Below are positions 38,338-50,949 of a DNA stretch of 64,000 nt, one piece after another (positions within the stretch are counted from its first letter, which is position 1; the number at the start of each line of letters is the position of its first letter). The translations under genes were made by a program, and so were the position numbers. The DNA lies in contig JAPEHQ010000007.1 of assembly GCA_027405735.1 (NCBI GenBank), positions 2,709,083 to 2,773,082 of the forward strand, written 5' to 3'. Source of the DNA: Mucor racemosus. Taxonomy: Eukaryota; Mucoromycota; Mucoromycetes; Mucorales; Mucoraceae. Below the pieces are notes generated by a model. That model was given only the letters and a program-made list of their open reading frames with translations. It had not been told where the DNA came from and ran no database searches.

Positions 38338-38986
38338 ATTTAATTAAAGAATAGGTTTGAAGAATACCAACAAACTATTATTTTTTGAAGCAAAGAGGTT
38401 ATGGCGGATGGGTATCAATCTCAAGCTTCGTGACCATTTTTCATTAGGTTATTGCAATGCAAATAGCTCAAAATAGCTCAGAAGCTAATGCTTGTTCGTA
38501 GTAGAGTACCTAATTCAACTTGAATTGGTACAATTTCAAGGCAAAATATACTTTTATTAGTCATAAAATTATTTAGAAAGCCATAGATCCGTAACTATGG
38601 CAACGAATTAGCTACAAAATGTTTGACTTTTTTGCATACCAACTTTCGATGTTTGTTTGTTGATGCTATACGCACGATTGAGGCAAGTTTTTCATGATTT
38701 CTATAGGTAGCGAGTAAATTTAATTTATGAAAATTGATTTCAATGAATTACACGATATAAGTCCATGCTAAATACCAATTGTTCAAAGCATTTTATATCA
38801 AATCTGTATAAAAAATCAAGGTTTCTTTTGCATTAAATCTTTTGGAACAATAACAAATCAAAACAAAAAATTCAAATAAATTTCCATGTTTATTCCTTCA
38901 CATTTTTCATTTATAAATGTCAAATTTTTTCCATTCATTCCATTTTATGAAATCGTCGATTTTTTTATATTTTGTGTTTTGATCCT
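38338..38986. other. Divergent promoter region
   Basis: About 650 bp between the six-exon minus-strand gene and the Kre9-like plus-strand gene. AT-rich, with a duplicated AAATAGCTCA at 38462-38480. No gene is seen. Confidence 0.5.
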
Positions 38987-39704
38987 ATGAAGATACTTTT
39001 TTTACTCGCCTTGCTGGCAACTGTATCAAATGCATTGGTAAACAGCCTTTTAGGAGATTGCACAGGTAAATTAAATTAACATTGATTTATAGTGATATCT
39101 ATTAATCCAAAAGAAAAAAAGTAATAAACCCTATTGGTAATACTATTGTAACAGCCGGAGAAAAAATGAAGATTATGTGGTAATGAAAACTATGATTTGA
39201 TTGATTAGATAATAAAAATTAAAGATAACATTATCTATATGTGTATTATATAATAAACAATAATAGGGCTAATTCTCATGAAACTGTGTTCCCAAGTATA
39301 TATTTGGTTCAATCAGATGGCAATAATACTCCTACAATACTTGCAACAAATGTATCAACTTCACTAGGTTATATTGTAGTTGAATTACCCAGAACACTTG
39401 TTCCTTCAAATGCATATTACATGACATTAGGTAAAGCACCTCAATCTTGTCAGTCTGGTAATCTAAGAATTTTAGGAGCATCGTCAAGTAAGTTCATTTT
39501 ATAAATGTGAGCGTAAAGTCTATATTAACATGTGTTGTTAAAATAGTCGTTCCTGATCCAAAGACACCTGGAACTTTTGGTGATCAAATTTCTTCGGGTA
39601 GATTTCCCAAAGGGGTTACGAATGAAGCAGCACCATCACTGCCTCTTTTCCATATTACAATTACTACTATTGCCATTGTTTTAAGCTTTATTTTAATAGT
39701 TTAA
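38987..39704 (+). CDS. Secreted Kre9/KNH-like cell-wall protein with C-terminal membrane anchor
   Basis: Four exons: 38987-39065, 39155-39179, 39267-39487 and 39547-39704, giving 160 residues; exon 2 is only 25 nt. Signal peptide MKILFLLALLATVSNA is followed by a beta-sandwich-like domain (AGEKMKIMWANSHE, IYLVQSDG, VVELPRTLVPSNAYYMTLG). That pattern recalls the Kre9/KNH N-terminal domain of fungal Ser/Thr-rich GPI-anchored wall proteins. After a short Pro/Gly linker comes a terminal hydrophobic helix (LFHITITTIAIVLSFILIV) with no residues after it, which fits a GPI-anchor signal. Role is inferred: wall or secretory-pathway glycoprotein. Its stop codon overlaps the stop of the convergent carboxypeptidase-like gene by 4 nt. 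Confidence 0.78.
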
Positions 39705-41610
39705 TAAGTCAATGATATATTCAACATCCATCTCGAATACAAATCAATCATGTTTGCTGGTTGATCATAAATAGCCTAATACAATACTATGAATATTAAT
39801 AATAATAAATACATTTAATAATAAAAGAAAAATTCTTACAAATTGTCCCGCTTCAAATACTTTTACAAATGCAATGTTTCTGTAACTCTTTACTGTGCCC
39901 GCTTTTGTACCAGACACATAACTTATCCAATCCTTATCGCTTGCTTTATTGAATTCAACTTGACCAATCCAATCAAGCATTGATAACCATTTTTTCTGAC
40001 CACGCCAATTATACTTGTAATTCATATCACCAACATACACCAATATTCTCACTGGGGTTGCCAGTATCTTTTCAATATCAATCATGGCCATTTTGTATCT
40101 ACAAAAAAAGTTACTATATATGCAAATATAACTAGTACTATCTACATGTTATACTTTGAATCCTTGTCGTTGAAATCGAAATGCCGTTCTTGTTGACGAT
40201 GTGCGTTGCAATATCTGTATTGACCCGCTTTTGAATCTACGCCATATTCGGTTTTAATTCCCTGTTGATTCGCATGATTTTCAATAGAAGCTATATCCGG
40301 ATAACAATATCTTGCAATGGCATTAGGCTGTTCAAACTGATAAGTACATTTCTTGCGAATATCGTAAGGGTTTAAACCAGTTTTAGTAAATGGGTCTAAT
40401 TGAGTTTTTCGACAAAAAGCAGAAACAGGTACACATGATGCTGATGGTCGCATCATTGTTTTGCAATGTTCAAGTAAATATTCACATTTTCTACGATCAT
40501 TCAGCATTTTTTGACAAGTGATTTTGTTATAAATTGGCTTATCTATTGTGTTATTTAGTAGAATGCACATAAACATGAGTTTCGTCATTAGTCTAATGCC
40601 GTGATGCTATTTCTATATATTTACATTGTTCATTATCGTTATCACAGGCATAATCAGCATATGATAAATCTTGGACACGAGAGTTGATTAAGCCATTACC
40701 AATAATAATTGAATTTAATTGAATGGGTATCTTGTTGTTAACTTGAGCATATCTATTTTCGCGGATTATACGAGTTGTTAGTGATGGTATGTATTGTGCA
40801 TCTATTTTAAGAAATTGGGTTAGTATCAGCATAATTTCACGAAGTAAAATTTACCATAAGCACTGCCAGATATATGAAATTCATTCTGTGCAAATTCTTT
40901 AAATTCTGTGAAAAAGAATTGCAAAAACTGATAAATGCTTTCTACCACATGTTTAATTTCATTTGTTGATTTTCCACTTGATTTATAGCTAAAACCAACA
41001 TTGCTTGGCTTGATAAATTACATTAAGTTTGTACTATCAATAAACTATAATTATATTTTACCAGATCAATGTACAATAGATTGCCAATATGATTAAAACT
41101 AAAGGGATTTGTCTCGATGCCGGATTTCTTTTTTACCAAGCAAAGTCTAAAAGGAATATAAATATCCTTATTTAGTAATTACATCCTGTTCTTGCAATTT
41201 TTAGTCCAAATTTACCCCGTTTGAAACCAAGAATCCAATACGGAAGAGCAATCAAATTCACCATGCATCATTAAAATGACAGGATCAGTTTTAGGAGAGA
41301 ATCTAGACGATAAAAACAGAAAAAATACGTGCTCATTTGTTTCTAGATTGTCGATATATCCAGAAAACTATCATGGTCAACAAATCAGCTTATTTTTTTT
41401 ACAATGTTCAGTGGTGTATAATTGTCATACTTGAGTAGTTTTTTCGCACGATGATATTGGCTGTTTCACGCGGATGCGATAGTTATTTTTAATTAGCGAC
41501 GTGCTTCTTGTCAAAGCATATTGTTGCTGTAGATCAATACACTGTATCCTAGCAACCAAATGAATACACCAAATTGCCAGCAAATAAAAGAAGCTAAAAG
41601 TATTGTACAT
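39701..41610 (-). CDS. Serine carboxypeptidase-like (S10) protein, catalytic triad lost
   Basis: Eight exons: 41610-41431, 41367-41216, 41146-41062, 41008-40855, 40801-40625, 40542-40155, 40098-39840 and 39775-39701. Phases all agree and give 489 residues, a normal S10 length. A signal peptide (MYNTFSFFYLLAIWCIHLVA) predicts secretion or vacuolar sorting. The family scaffold is clear: FSGYIDNLETNEHVFF, CSSVLDSWFQTG, LPSNVGFSY, FHISGSAYDAQYIP, CVPVSAFC, NPYDIRKKC, VYVGDMNYKYNWRG and IYDQPANM. However, the GESYAG nucleophile motif is GSAYDA (Ala189 for Ser), GD-x-D is GDMN (Asn405) and AGHMVP is AGQFAI (Gln464 for His). The NGGPG oxyanion motif is HGEFD. It should not hydrolyse peptides; a binding or chaperone-like role is inferred. 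Confidence 0.85.
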
Positions 41611-41984
41611 GTTTATTCAAAAGAAAATAAAGCCTTCGAAACACTTTGCAAGAACAATAACAATAAACATGGTAAATAGATAAGCGTATATTTCCAAATA
41701 GTCACACGCCTTGAAACAAAGGATATATACTAGTTACACAATCCTTTATCAGAAATTGCTTTGTGGGGAAGAGTTCGGATAAAAAGCCAAATTTATTAGC
41801 TAAACACATTAGTTAATTGATAAACCCCTTGAATCGTCAATATCTTATCAATAAATGGGCTATCTTTTATACATTATTAAGAGAAAAACAAATAGAATCG
41901 TATCTAGCGCTGGACTATAGCATATAAATAGCATGGAATTTATCATTTTTCTTTCTCTTTTATCTTTTTACCTTTTTCTTATAT
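41611..41984. promoter_or_regulatory. Divergent promoter with five WGATAR motifs
   Basis: 374 bp shared between the carboxypeptidase-like gene (minus) and the GATA factor (plus). WGATAR matches lie at 41678-41683, 41746-41751 (minus), 41818-41823, 41845-41850 (minus) and 41860-41865 (minus). The cluster fits binding by GATA factors, perhaps the neighbouring gene's own product. This is motif evidence only, and AT-rich DNA gives one or two matches by chance. Confidence 0.45.
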
Positions 41985-43298
41985 ATGCTTTCCACTGTTA
42001 CACCTCATACCAAGACAACTAAATTATTGAATTCAATGGACGAACAACAATTAGTATCAAATAATCATCATTCAAGAGAAGATTGTCAAGGATGTCGTCA
42101 ATGTTGGCAACGTAGCAGCATTCGTTGGACTCCTCCAATCATTAAATGTTATAATTGTGAAACTACTACAACACCTTTATGGCGAAGAGATGAAACTGGA
42201 AATACAATCTGCAACGCTTGTGGTTTATACTACAAGTTGCATAATATCCAAAGACCAATTACAATGAAAAGAAATGTTATCAAAAGACGCAAAAGATTCA
42301 ATAGCCTTCCTCAACAATTGGTGGTGATAGAGAATTTACCTCCATTATCTCCTGCGTTATCTGATATTAGCTCAGATACAACTCTGGAACAAAAGCAATC
42401 AGAACAGCAACATAATAATCATCATTTACATCATCAGCATCAACATCATCATCATACAAGTAATTATCATCAACAGTCTAATTATCAACAAGGGTCAAAA
42501 AGAAAGCATAGTAGTTTATCATTACCCGACGAAAACAATGCCACTAATTACAGTGAAACAAAGATGCCCAATGCCAATGAAAAGACAAAAGATGTCAATG
42601 CAAATAATGAACATATAATTCTTAATACAATTCGATCATTGATTAGTTTGGGAGCAAGTACAGCAACACCAGGAAATAATGATGGTATGCCCTTATTTTC
42701 CTCTGCTTCTTCTTCGTCTTCTTCTCAAGTGCCTTCCGTTGCTTCCATTTTATCTGATTTAATACTAGAACCAGCCTCATTTCAAAAAAACTTGGAAGCT
42801 CGTAGAGATAAACTCGAAAAGGAACTCGAACATATTAGTCATTTACTTTCACAAACAACGGAAATATTAAAAACTGTGGAATCTGTTATGGCTATTATGA
42901 ATTTACAAAAACAAAGTAATACTGATTCGAATAGTAATAACACTAGCTCTGAAAAAAACTTATTAACATCATTAATAATGCTGGGAATTGCTGCAAATAC
43001 TGATCAAAAAAATAAAGATACTACATTACCAGCAACAGCATCGTCATCGAGTAGAAATATTCCATCATTATTTGAAGCTATACCCTCTCTATATTCAAAA
43101 ATAGACCCAACAACAGCAGCAGCAACAACAACAACAACAAGATCTACTCCACCATCGCCATCAATTTCAATTAATTCTTCATCTTCAAATAATGATATTT
43201 CATCCTCTTCACTACCACCACATTCTACTTCATCATCAGCTGCTTACTTATCAAGGTTCCAATTACAGCATACTACCGCTTCTTCCACACAATCATAA
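41985..43298 (+). CDS. GATA-type zinc-finger transcription factor
   Basis: Single exon, 437 residues from ATG 41985. One class-IV GATA finger is present at Cys55, Cys58, Cys76 and Cys79 (CYNC, then 17 residues, then CNAC), with [19 protein letters not shown], and is followed by the basic tail [12 protein letters not shown] small Cys cluster (Cys34, Cys37, Cys40 in [10 protein letters not shown]) sits just before the finger. A His/Gln-rich stretch (about 138-165) and many Ser/Thr/Asn runs follow. A heptad-like segment (about 265-310, [19 protein letters not shown]) may form a coiled coil, as in fungal siderophore-type GATA repressors. Single-finger GATA proteins also control nitrogen use and light or sexual development, so the regulated pathway cannot be fixed. 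It binds GATA sites in the nucleus. Confidence 0.93.
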   Translation: MLSTVTPHTKTTKLLNSMDEQQLVSNNHHSREDCQGCRQCWQRSSIRWTPPIIKCYNCETTTTPLWRRDETGNTICNACGLYYKLHNIQRPITMKRNVIKRRKRFNSLPQQLVVIENLPPLSPALSDISSDTTLEQKQSEQQHNNHHLHHQHQHHHHTSNYHQQSNYQQGSKRKHSSLSLPDENNATNYSETKMPNANEKTKDVNANNEHIILNTIRSLISLGASTATPGNNDGMPLFSSASSSSSSQVPSVASILSDLILEPASFQKNLEARRDKLEKELEHISHLLSQTTEILKTVESVMAIMNLQKQSNTDSNSNNTSSEKNLLTSLIMLGIAANTDQKNKDTTLPATASSSSRNIPSLFEAIPSLYSKIDPTTAAATTTTTRSTPPSPSISINSSSSNNDISSSSLPPHSTSSSAAYLSRFQLQHTTASSTQS

Positions 43299-45227
43299 AA
43301 ATATGTATAACATTGATAGTAATGATAAATAACGCAAGAAAAAATTTGTACATATAGATAACATTTGTTTTTTACTGTATATGGGTTGAAATATAGATAA
43401 GCTTTTTTAAATAAACGTTTTGTGTTATTTGAACTTTTTCCTTATCTGTTGTGTTTTAAACTTGCGATTCATGCAGCTCTAGTCTAATTATAATTAGAAA
43501 TGTGGTGATTTGCATTATATTATTTGTTGTTGTTTGAAACTACTTGCTCTATGTAGCAGAAAGCACAACATTATTTACAACTAATAATGCGAATATTTGA
43601 CTCGATTGATTTAATTATTCATAGTATCTTTTGTATTTACTCAGAACTGATAAAAAAAAATTGGACTCTTGAAGGCTGAACGACGTGCATAGTACACTGG
43701 CTTAGCATAGCCAAACACTATATAGAAAATTTTACATTTTGCATCGAATGGCTTCCCAATATATATATATATATATAATCTACTACAAAACGCAAATGGA
43801 ATTCTGAAGGCGTTTCAGATTTTTAATGTGAATTTACGCATTTTTCAAGACAAACCCTTATAGAATAATCGCTCGCAAAATTATCTACAGATTGAGGTAT
43901 TGCATGCAACTTTAGCTTTATTTTTCGTGGAGAAATCAAAAAAATTGCGTATTTTTTTTTGGAACCCGGTCCAAAATTGTGTTAAATGAGTCGATCAAAA
44001 AAATTTTACACCTTTTTTTTATTTTCTCCATCAAAAATTGGGTTATTTCAGAAAACTAAACTGCTATGAGTAGATATAATTTAGCACTATAACTTGAGGA
44101 TATGAAACACGATAGTTGATATACTAGAAATTCCATAAATCACATTATATTATATAAAAACACGCAAAAAAAAAAAAGCCCAAGGATCTGTTTAATACTC
44201 AAATATGTTAAAGCCTATCTCAAAAAAGCAATCCCTACTAAAATTCAGCCTTATATCTTTATTTTTCGTTGAGATATACTGCAACATGCTTTTGATTTGA
44301 AGCAGTAAAAAAGTAAACACAGATATTTGAAGAATATTTCCTAAAGGAAGAAGTATGATAAATCTAAAATAGTAAAAACAAAATTTAGCTATAGGATCTC
44401 AGGTACAACATTACATTTTTTTATTTCTTAGTTTCTTTAGTAATCTTCATTTAATATAACTGCTAGGAGAGATACCATTTTTTTTTTTCAACGATGATTT
44501 TTATTTCAAGTAGCACATTAAAATGAGTGACGAAGAGCAATAATAAAGTGATTGTTCATTGCTTTCCAAACTAAATAAAAGTAAAATACCTCCAAATCAA
44601 CAGGTTTCAAAGGTAATAAAATCAGGAAAGCGCACGATGTTTCAGTCGGATTTTTGGCGGGATTTACGTTATTTTGGATACGACAGAAAATCAGCATATT
44701 TGTATAAGATTCAAAGAGTTTTTGAGAAATAAAAAATGCCAATTATAACTGGTAGTACACAAAATAATAACCAGCAATGCCTATGCATTTGCACTCATCA
44801 TAGCTGCTAAAACAATTGTTTGAAATACAATAAAGTTGACCTGACTTCCAACTCGATGATAAGCTATTGCTTTATCGTATTGGTTTCTGAAAATGCGGTT
44901 TAGATATATGCAATCATGCTGATATTACCTCATTTAAGAACTGGTAATCGAATTGCTTCAATAACAAATATAAAAAAAGAAAAATAATAATAAAGTATAT
45001 ATTTTATTTCTCGGCGAAAATAATATATTGGAAAATTATGATATATAATATTTTCAGGATGCATACATATATAATTAAATACGATGCACATATTGATGCT
45101 TTATTATGCTTAAATTACTCTTGTGACACTGATTACCTGTGTAAACTAATATTGTATACTATAAACAGAATATAAAACTACATCATTTGTTACATTATTT
45201 TAGATATCAAGTGATAGGTTATGTCTA
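43299..45227. other. AT-rich intergenic, no gene seen
   Basis: About 1.9 kb between convergent GATA and kinase genes. It includes a (TA)n run near 43759-43777 and A/T-rich stretches. The minus-strand open stretch 44518-44742 has no domain. Nothing else is supported. Confidence 0.5.
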
Positions 45228-46411
45228 TTATTTGTTAGTGGTTAAATGATCAAATCCTTGCTGTGCTACTTTTTGCGTTGCCAAGTGGCACGCAAACTTC
45301 AACGCATCTGCAATTTGCAAAGCATGTTGTGACAGGTACCAAATGACTCCAGCATTAAAAGTGTCTCCAGCACCTACTGTATCTATAACTTTTTTAATCG
45401 ATGGAGGTGTAGCCTGAAATACTTGTTTTGTTTGGTTATAGAGTGCAGAAGCGCCTTTAGATCCGTCTGTACAGAATGCAATTGCACTTGAAGGAGAATA
45501 AATGAAACATTCTATATTATGTTTGCATTGAAAATTTACCTCGGCTTTAGCTTTTGCTGTAATAATGGTGATTCAGTTAAAAATGAATGAGCGTCGGTGA
45601 ATTGATGATGCTGAGCATATACTTTGGAAAAAAAGACAACATCTCCCTATAGAATTACATATAATGAGCACAAAAGCAGCTGCTGCATGTCATTATGCAT
45701 TTCATTCATACCCTCTCAATGAGTAAATCAATATTTTCTCTTTCCGGTTTCTCTATTTCAACCGAGATGATCAAATTATGTCTCCAATGTTCCTCCGATG
45801 CTTTCTCGTTTAACCAGTCAATTTGTTCAAGAGCTTGATCGATATTACGACCTTCGAAATGAACCCACCATCGATTGTTTTTATTAATTTTAGTAAACAC
45901 TTGCACAAATTCCTCACAGGACAAATCTGTTAGGCTTTTTATAGTAATTAATATAAACAAATAATTTATCAACTTAAGATTACAGTACTCATTGTTTGAT
46001 ATGATGGTTCTTGAACCTGATTCTTCATTGTGAATAATAATAGAAGAGGGAAGCATTTTACCTTTTCTGTATAATATGGTATCATTGGTTTCAATATTTT
46101 GTAATGTTTCTATAATATGACTACAACATTTGTAAGTCCATAATAATAATGATGATAGTGATGTATCAGTTCCATTATTTTATTTACCTGGATGTTTCAC
46201 GGGATCCGGCAGCAGACATGTAACACACATTGATATCATTAAATTGAGCCAGTACTTTTGCTGTATTCCATGTATTGCCTCCTGTTCTTTGTTCAGCATT
46301 ATTTGCTCTCATTTTCGTATCTTCTTCTGGAAATTTATGAACATGTAGTATAGTATCTTGATAAATCTGCCCAACTAACAGGACGTTATTTTGATTGATA
46401 TAATGCGACAT
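45228..46411 (-). CDS. pfkB-family carbohydrate kinase, ketohexokinase-like
   Basis: Five exons: 46411-46188, 46120-45984, 45926-45712, 45646-45540 and 45486-45228, giving 313 residues. Phases are consistent; the second donor is GTAATC after TACT. It resembles ketohexokinase, which phosphorylates fructose at C1. Seen: LLVGQIYQDTILHVHKFPEED, the sugar-binding RTGGNTWNTAKVLAQ (di-Gly pfkB signature), EESGSRTII, WVHFEGRN, GDVVFFSKVYAQHH, AFCTDGSKGASAL and the ATP/anion-hole signature DTVGAGDTFNAG with catalytic Asp269. The length matches the animal enzyme (about 298). Substrate could also be another ketose or a nucleoside-type sugar, since the family is hard to tell apart by sequence alone. Expected to be cytosolic. 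Confidence 0.92.
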
Positions 46412-46644
46412 GATCTATTTTTATATCATACGAAAGACGTAATAAAAAAGAAAGGAGGTCAAGATAAGAGAGTATGGAAGACCCATTTGTTCACATACTG
46501 ACACACGTGTAAAGTCACAAGGTTTTCAGTCTTTGAAATCTCGCTCGTTTAATAAATGTGCTTCCCTTCCTTCTTGCCTTCCTTTCTTTGATACAAGGTC
46601 TTGCAGTTCTTTTTTCTTTTTTTCAACATTTCAAATTTAAGAAA
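46412..46644. promoter_or_regulatory. Divergent promoter with possible uORF
   Basis: 233 bp between the kinase gene and the Tcp11 gene. A short upstream ORF (ATG 46556, 11 codons plus stop, ending 46591) precedes the Tcp11 ATG. If transcribed, it could reduce translation of the main frame. No other element is clear. Confidence 0.35.
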
Positions 46645-49518
46645 ATGGAAAAAAATTCATATGAAAGCAGGAATGGCTTCTATACAGTCGATGCTGTTCC
46701 TCTCCATCAATCATCAAAGAAACCATTTCATTTGGAGAAGAGGTTTAAGCGGGATTTGAACATTTCCAATGATGATGCTTCCAATACAAATAGTAATAAC
46801 AAGAAGAATCAAGTAGAAATCAAAAGAGAAGCTATTTTAGAAGAGAGAAGAAATAGGTTAAATCAGAACTTCCTTAAAGTTAAGCGAATTGCTAAAGAAG
46901 CAAAAGATCGACAACAAGATAAAATCAATTTATTGTTTAAATCAATGCAAGTAGCTGAGACCAATCGAAATCTTTATATTGAACAGCGAAGAGCCAATTC
47001 AAAAAAGACAGTTGAAAGAGCTAAATGCATTGCGCTCCAAAATCAGCTTAGATCAGAACAGGAACAAGGTAATTTAAAAGAAAGACGTAGAAGATGAAAG
47101 AATTTTAATTTGTCATTTTACTGCAGAAAGACGAAGAGCTGAACTCGAAAGCAGATTACAAAAGACAGAAGCAAGACGATTGGCTCATTTAGGCAGATAT
47201 AAAGCACAAAAAAAACAAAAGAAATCCTCCTGTTCTTCTTCTTCTGTATCAACTTCATCTATAGTAAAAATAACTATGCCAAGCACTTCTACTATAACTA
47301 AAACACCTCCTTTGTCTCCAGCATTGCAAGCTCCCAAAAAGAAACCTTCTTCATGGTCAATTATCTTGAGAGCTTTCAGAGATTTGAGTTTGCCATCACC
47401 ATCTCAACCTGATACTTGGCTTGAATTTAATTCGCTCGGCAAATTGCTTCATCAAGCAAAAGTCATTGTCGTAACTACCAAGGTATTGAACACAGCACTC
47501 AAATTGACTGATGAAGATAGCAGACATCGTGCACGTGTTCTTTTGACCTCTTACATGACTCTCATGTGTCCCAAAGAAGTATTGCAGAATGTAAATGGAG
47601 CTGAAGAAAAGGTAAACAGGTTTACAATAATGTAATTTATCCGACTAATCATTGCATTACAGAGATTACATGCTGCAGCTAAGAACATGCTGCAACTTTT
47701 TGAGATCTGGCTTCGTGCTCATGGTCGTCCTGGCGCTACAGCTGCTCGACTTGCTTTCGTAGATGCATGGAATGATTACAATTTATTATTCGAGACTTGG
47801 AAATCCACAGATTGCGATCAACTTGTAAGAAACATGATCAATTACTATGTAGAGCTTTCAACATTGCGACAAACTGTCATTGCTCAACAAAATGGAGATG
47901 AATCTGTTGGAGAACAATTAATGCAACAATTGGAACAAGTCAAGACCAAGCTTGAAAAATTGGGAGGATCGGATGCCATTGAAAAATTGCAGCGAGCATT
48001 AGAAGCAACAGCTTCATCCACTTCCACAGGTAGAAGAAAGCAACAGCAAAAGAATACACCTCGCTCTCCTGAAATGGATGATGAATATGAAACTCAGCAA
48101 AATGCATGCAACAACAATGCAAATCCAGAGCAATTAAGCCATCTTTTAAACGGATATGCGCCTTCATCAGGTTTAACAAATGAACAATTGGCACATGAAT
48201 TAATTATGGATCCTGAATTCAAGTTGCAAAGATATGAACCAAGCAATGATTTGGAAAAACGTGTTCGCATGATGGCTGAGAAGGCATTTTTCGATAAAAT
48301 TGCAGAGGATATTGAGCAAGGTACAGCACAAGCCTCATTGTCTGCATTGATTAAAGATGTTAAAAATGTAAGCAAATAATCAATAAGCAATTTTATGAAT
48401 AATCAATTGATTTCTTTGTGTTTCTATAGCGCCTGTTATCATTGGTTCGTCCTGGTACCACTATGCACAATAGTATTAATGATGCCATTGATTTGACAAT
48501 CATTGAACAACAATTGAATCAAAATGCATTCAGCATCCAATCCATGATTCATTATGTTTTGGATACAATGGCAAGCATGTGTGCTCCTGTTCGTGATGAA
48601 GAAATTCAAAGAGTTCGTACATCTAATGAAAGCATGACTGAGCAAATCAAACAAGTGATTGCAATTTTAGAAAATATGAGTTTAGATCTTGCCAATTTCA
48701 GATTGAGATCGTTACGTCCACACCTCATGTCTATGGCAGTTGAATACGAAAGAGAAAAATTTGCAAGCATGTTGAATGATGGTACTATTCAACTTGTTCG
48801 CTCAAAATCTTGGCTTTCGCAATCTGCAAACAAATTATGTCAAGTAGCAGCCCAACGTAATCCTGAAGGTGTTCAGCCTCAAAAGAATAACAAGCCATCG
48901 CACGATGCAATTTTTGAAGATGCATTTGTCTCTTTACTTTGTCAACCTCAACCTATTACTGAACTCGAACATGTACCTGAAACATTGTCTCTGGATGCCA
49001 GACGTATGGCTGATTTCCAAAACGAAGTTCAAGCGACAACCATGGTAGCTGCTTTAATCATGTTAGCTAGAAACTTTGGTTCTGCAAGTCCACAAACATT
49101 ATCTGATTTAGCTATAAAATTGTTTAGCATGTTGGAAGATGGATCAACAACCATCGATAACTTGGCTTCAGAAATAGAACGATCGGTGAATGTAAAACCT
49201 GAACGCAGAGAAATGGTGAGAACTATGGTTGACAAGACTGTATCCCATAATGACACTGTTTATTCATTACTCTCACGGCGAGTAGCATCTGTAATCAAAA
49301 GTACTGTGCAAAATAACAGATTTGTTACCGATGCTGTTTTATCTAGTAATGGTTTGGAACATGTCAGAAGTAACTTACAATCTATCTCGTTAAAGATACA
49401 AAGATTGGCTCACCATCATCGAAAGGTTTATGCTTCTTGGTATGATGAAATCATAACTGAAGCATTGAATGAAAACATCATAGTTGCTACTCCTACTACG
49501 AGTAAAACATTACAATAA
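46645..49518 (+). CDS. Tcp11/Sok1-family protein
   Basis: Four exons: 46645-47068, 47127-47611, 47663-48367 and 48430-49518, giving 900 residues. The N-terminal half is highly charged and probably coiled coil (EIKREAILEERRNRLNQNFL through RRAELESRLQKTEARRL), followed by a Ser-rich linker. The C-terminal half carries the Tcp11 domain: LVRPGTTMHNSINDAIDLTI, FSIQSMIHYVLDTMASMCAP, VRDEEI, FRLRSLRPHLMSMAVEYERE and KFASML. In yeast the homologue Sok1 suppresses loss of cAMP-dependent kinase, and in mammals TCP11 acts in sperm cAMP signalling. A link to PKA signalling is therefore family knowledge, not seen here. The start at 46645 is the first in-frame ATG; the open frame before it uses only GTG. 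Confidence 0.92.
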
Positions 49519-50949
49519 ATCTTACTAAAGCCATTTGTGCTTAGAGATACTTATAAATTCGTTTCATTCTTACTTTTTTAATAAATCGTATACAAATTAA
49601 CAAATTGAAATATAAGATAATGAGCGCCTTTCATGGTAAAACTACTAATCCAATAAATCATAGGTTTATGAAGGTTTGAATTTTTTTAGTATGATACAGT
49701 TGCCGGGAAGGCTGAAACTTTTGCTACTCTGTGAATGAACCCTAGAAAATACTACCATTGCAACGGGAACTTATTTGGATCCATTTCGTCAAAAGCTGAT
49801 GTGCTTACTGACCTTAGTAGGCGCAAACAGCAGGTAACCAACTTGCTGTTCAAACTTACCTAATGTACAATGACCCATAGATGCTGATATCTGAAATATT
49901 TGTAGTATGTATTCCTACTTATATATGTCCATGTGGAATGTGGAGTGGCAGCTTATTTGAATCAGTATTCATAAAGGTCATGTTTTTAATTGTTTTCTAT
50001 AAAAGCGCACTGTAAGCTGTAGGTGTACTTTAGTAATGATTTTCTCAATACACAGTAGGCTGTAAACATTGCCCTTTAAGATCATCGTGTCAAGGATGTG
50101 TACATGACCATCGTACCGTTCTCAAAACTTCATTGCATTTTTTACTGGAATGGGGTTTTAAGTTAAATTTGATTTCATTAATATACTGTAGATTATAGAC
50201 AATATAATTCAATACGTTGTTGATATATACTAGTATATGCAAGACCCAATATATTTACAATTATTATCACTTGTAAATCTGTTTATAGCTATAATGTTTA
50301 CAGCAACAATGGTTTTTGCTTGAGCAAAAATTAAATAACACTTACTGCTTAAATTTATATGCAAGCCAAATCTAAGATTATCAATGCTACTTTATCACAG
50401 ATAAAATTTAAACAAATTAACCTTATTTAAACTTACTATTTTAGTTTACGATTCTCAGCTGTGAAAAGGTTTGTTTTCAAGTATACAGTAGCTACAATCA
50501 AAACTATGGTTATTAGGCAAGACATTATATTCTTTTGGTGTTTCTGTATCACTTGAAATTTTGTCACTTTTCTGGAACATTTCGTAGGTCTGTAGCCAGC
50601 TCAAGCTTTGGATTGAGTAGATATGAATATCATTGCCTTCGATTTGATCTGGTAATCAAGAAATACGTCCAACAATACAGTAATAAATAATGATGTTTGA
50701 TCCTAGAATGCGATTAAATAAAAATATCAGTCTCTAATATAACGACTGTTATCTACATTAAAAATATCAATCCCTTATGTTAGCATGCGCATTCAGATAA
50801 ACGAAAAGAATACCAGCTCGATAGTCTGATATGCCTTATCAAATGGTGAATATATCCTTGCAATATGAAAACAAAAAGAGAGATACAGCACACGTAGAAA
50901 AGGATTTTCAAGGTTTTACATCATTTAGGGCATTTAGAGCCCTGCGAAA

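Noticed and set aside
40542..40625. Apparent frameshift in the carboxypeptidase-like gene between the ASRH stop and the next open frame
   Set aside because: A GT-AG intron (donor T|GTAAATA, acceptor CACAATAG) joins the two parts in the right phase, so the gene is intact here.
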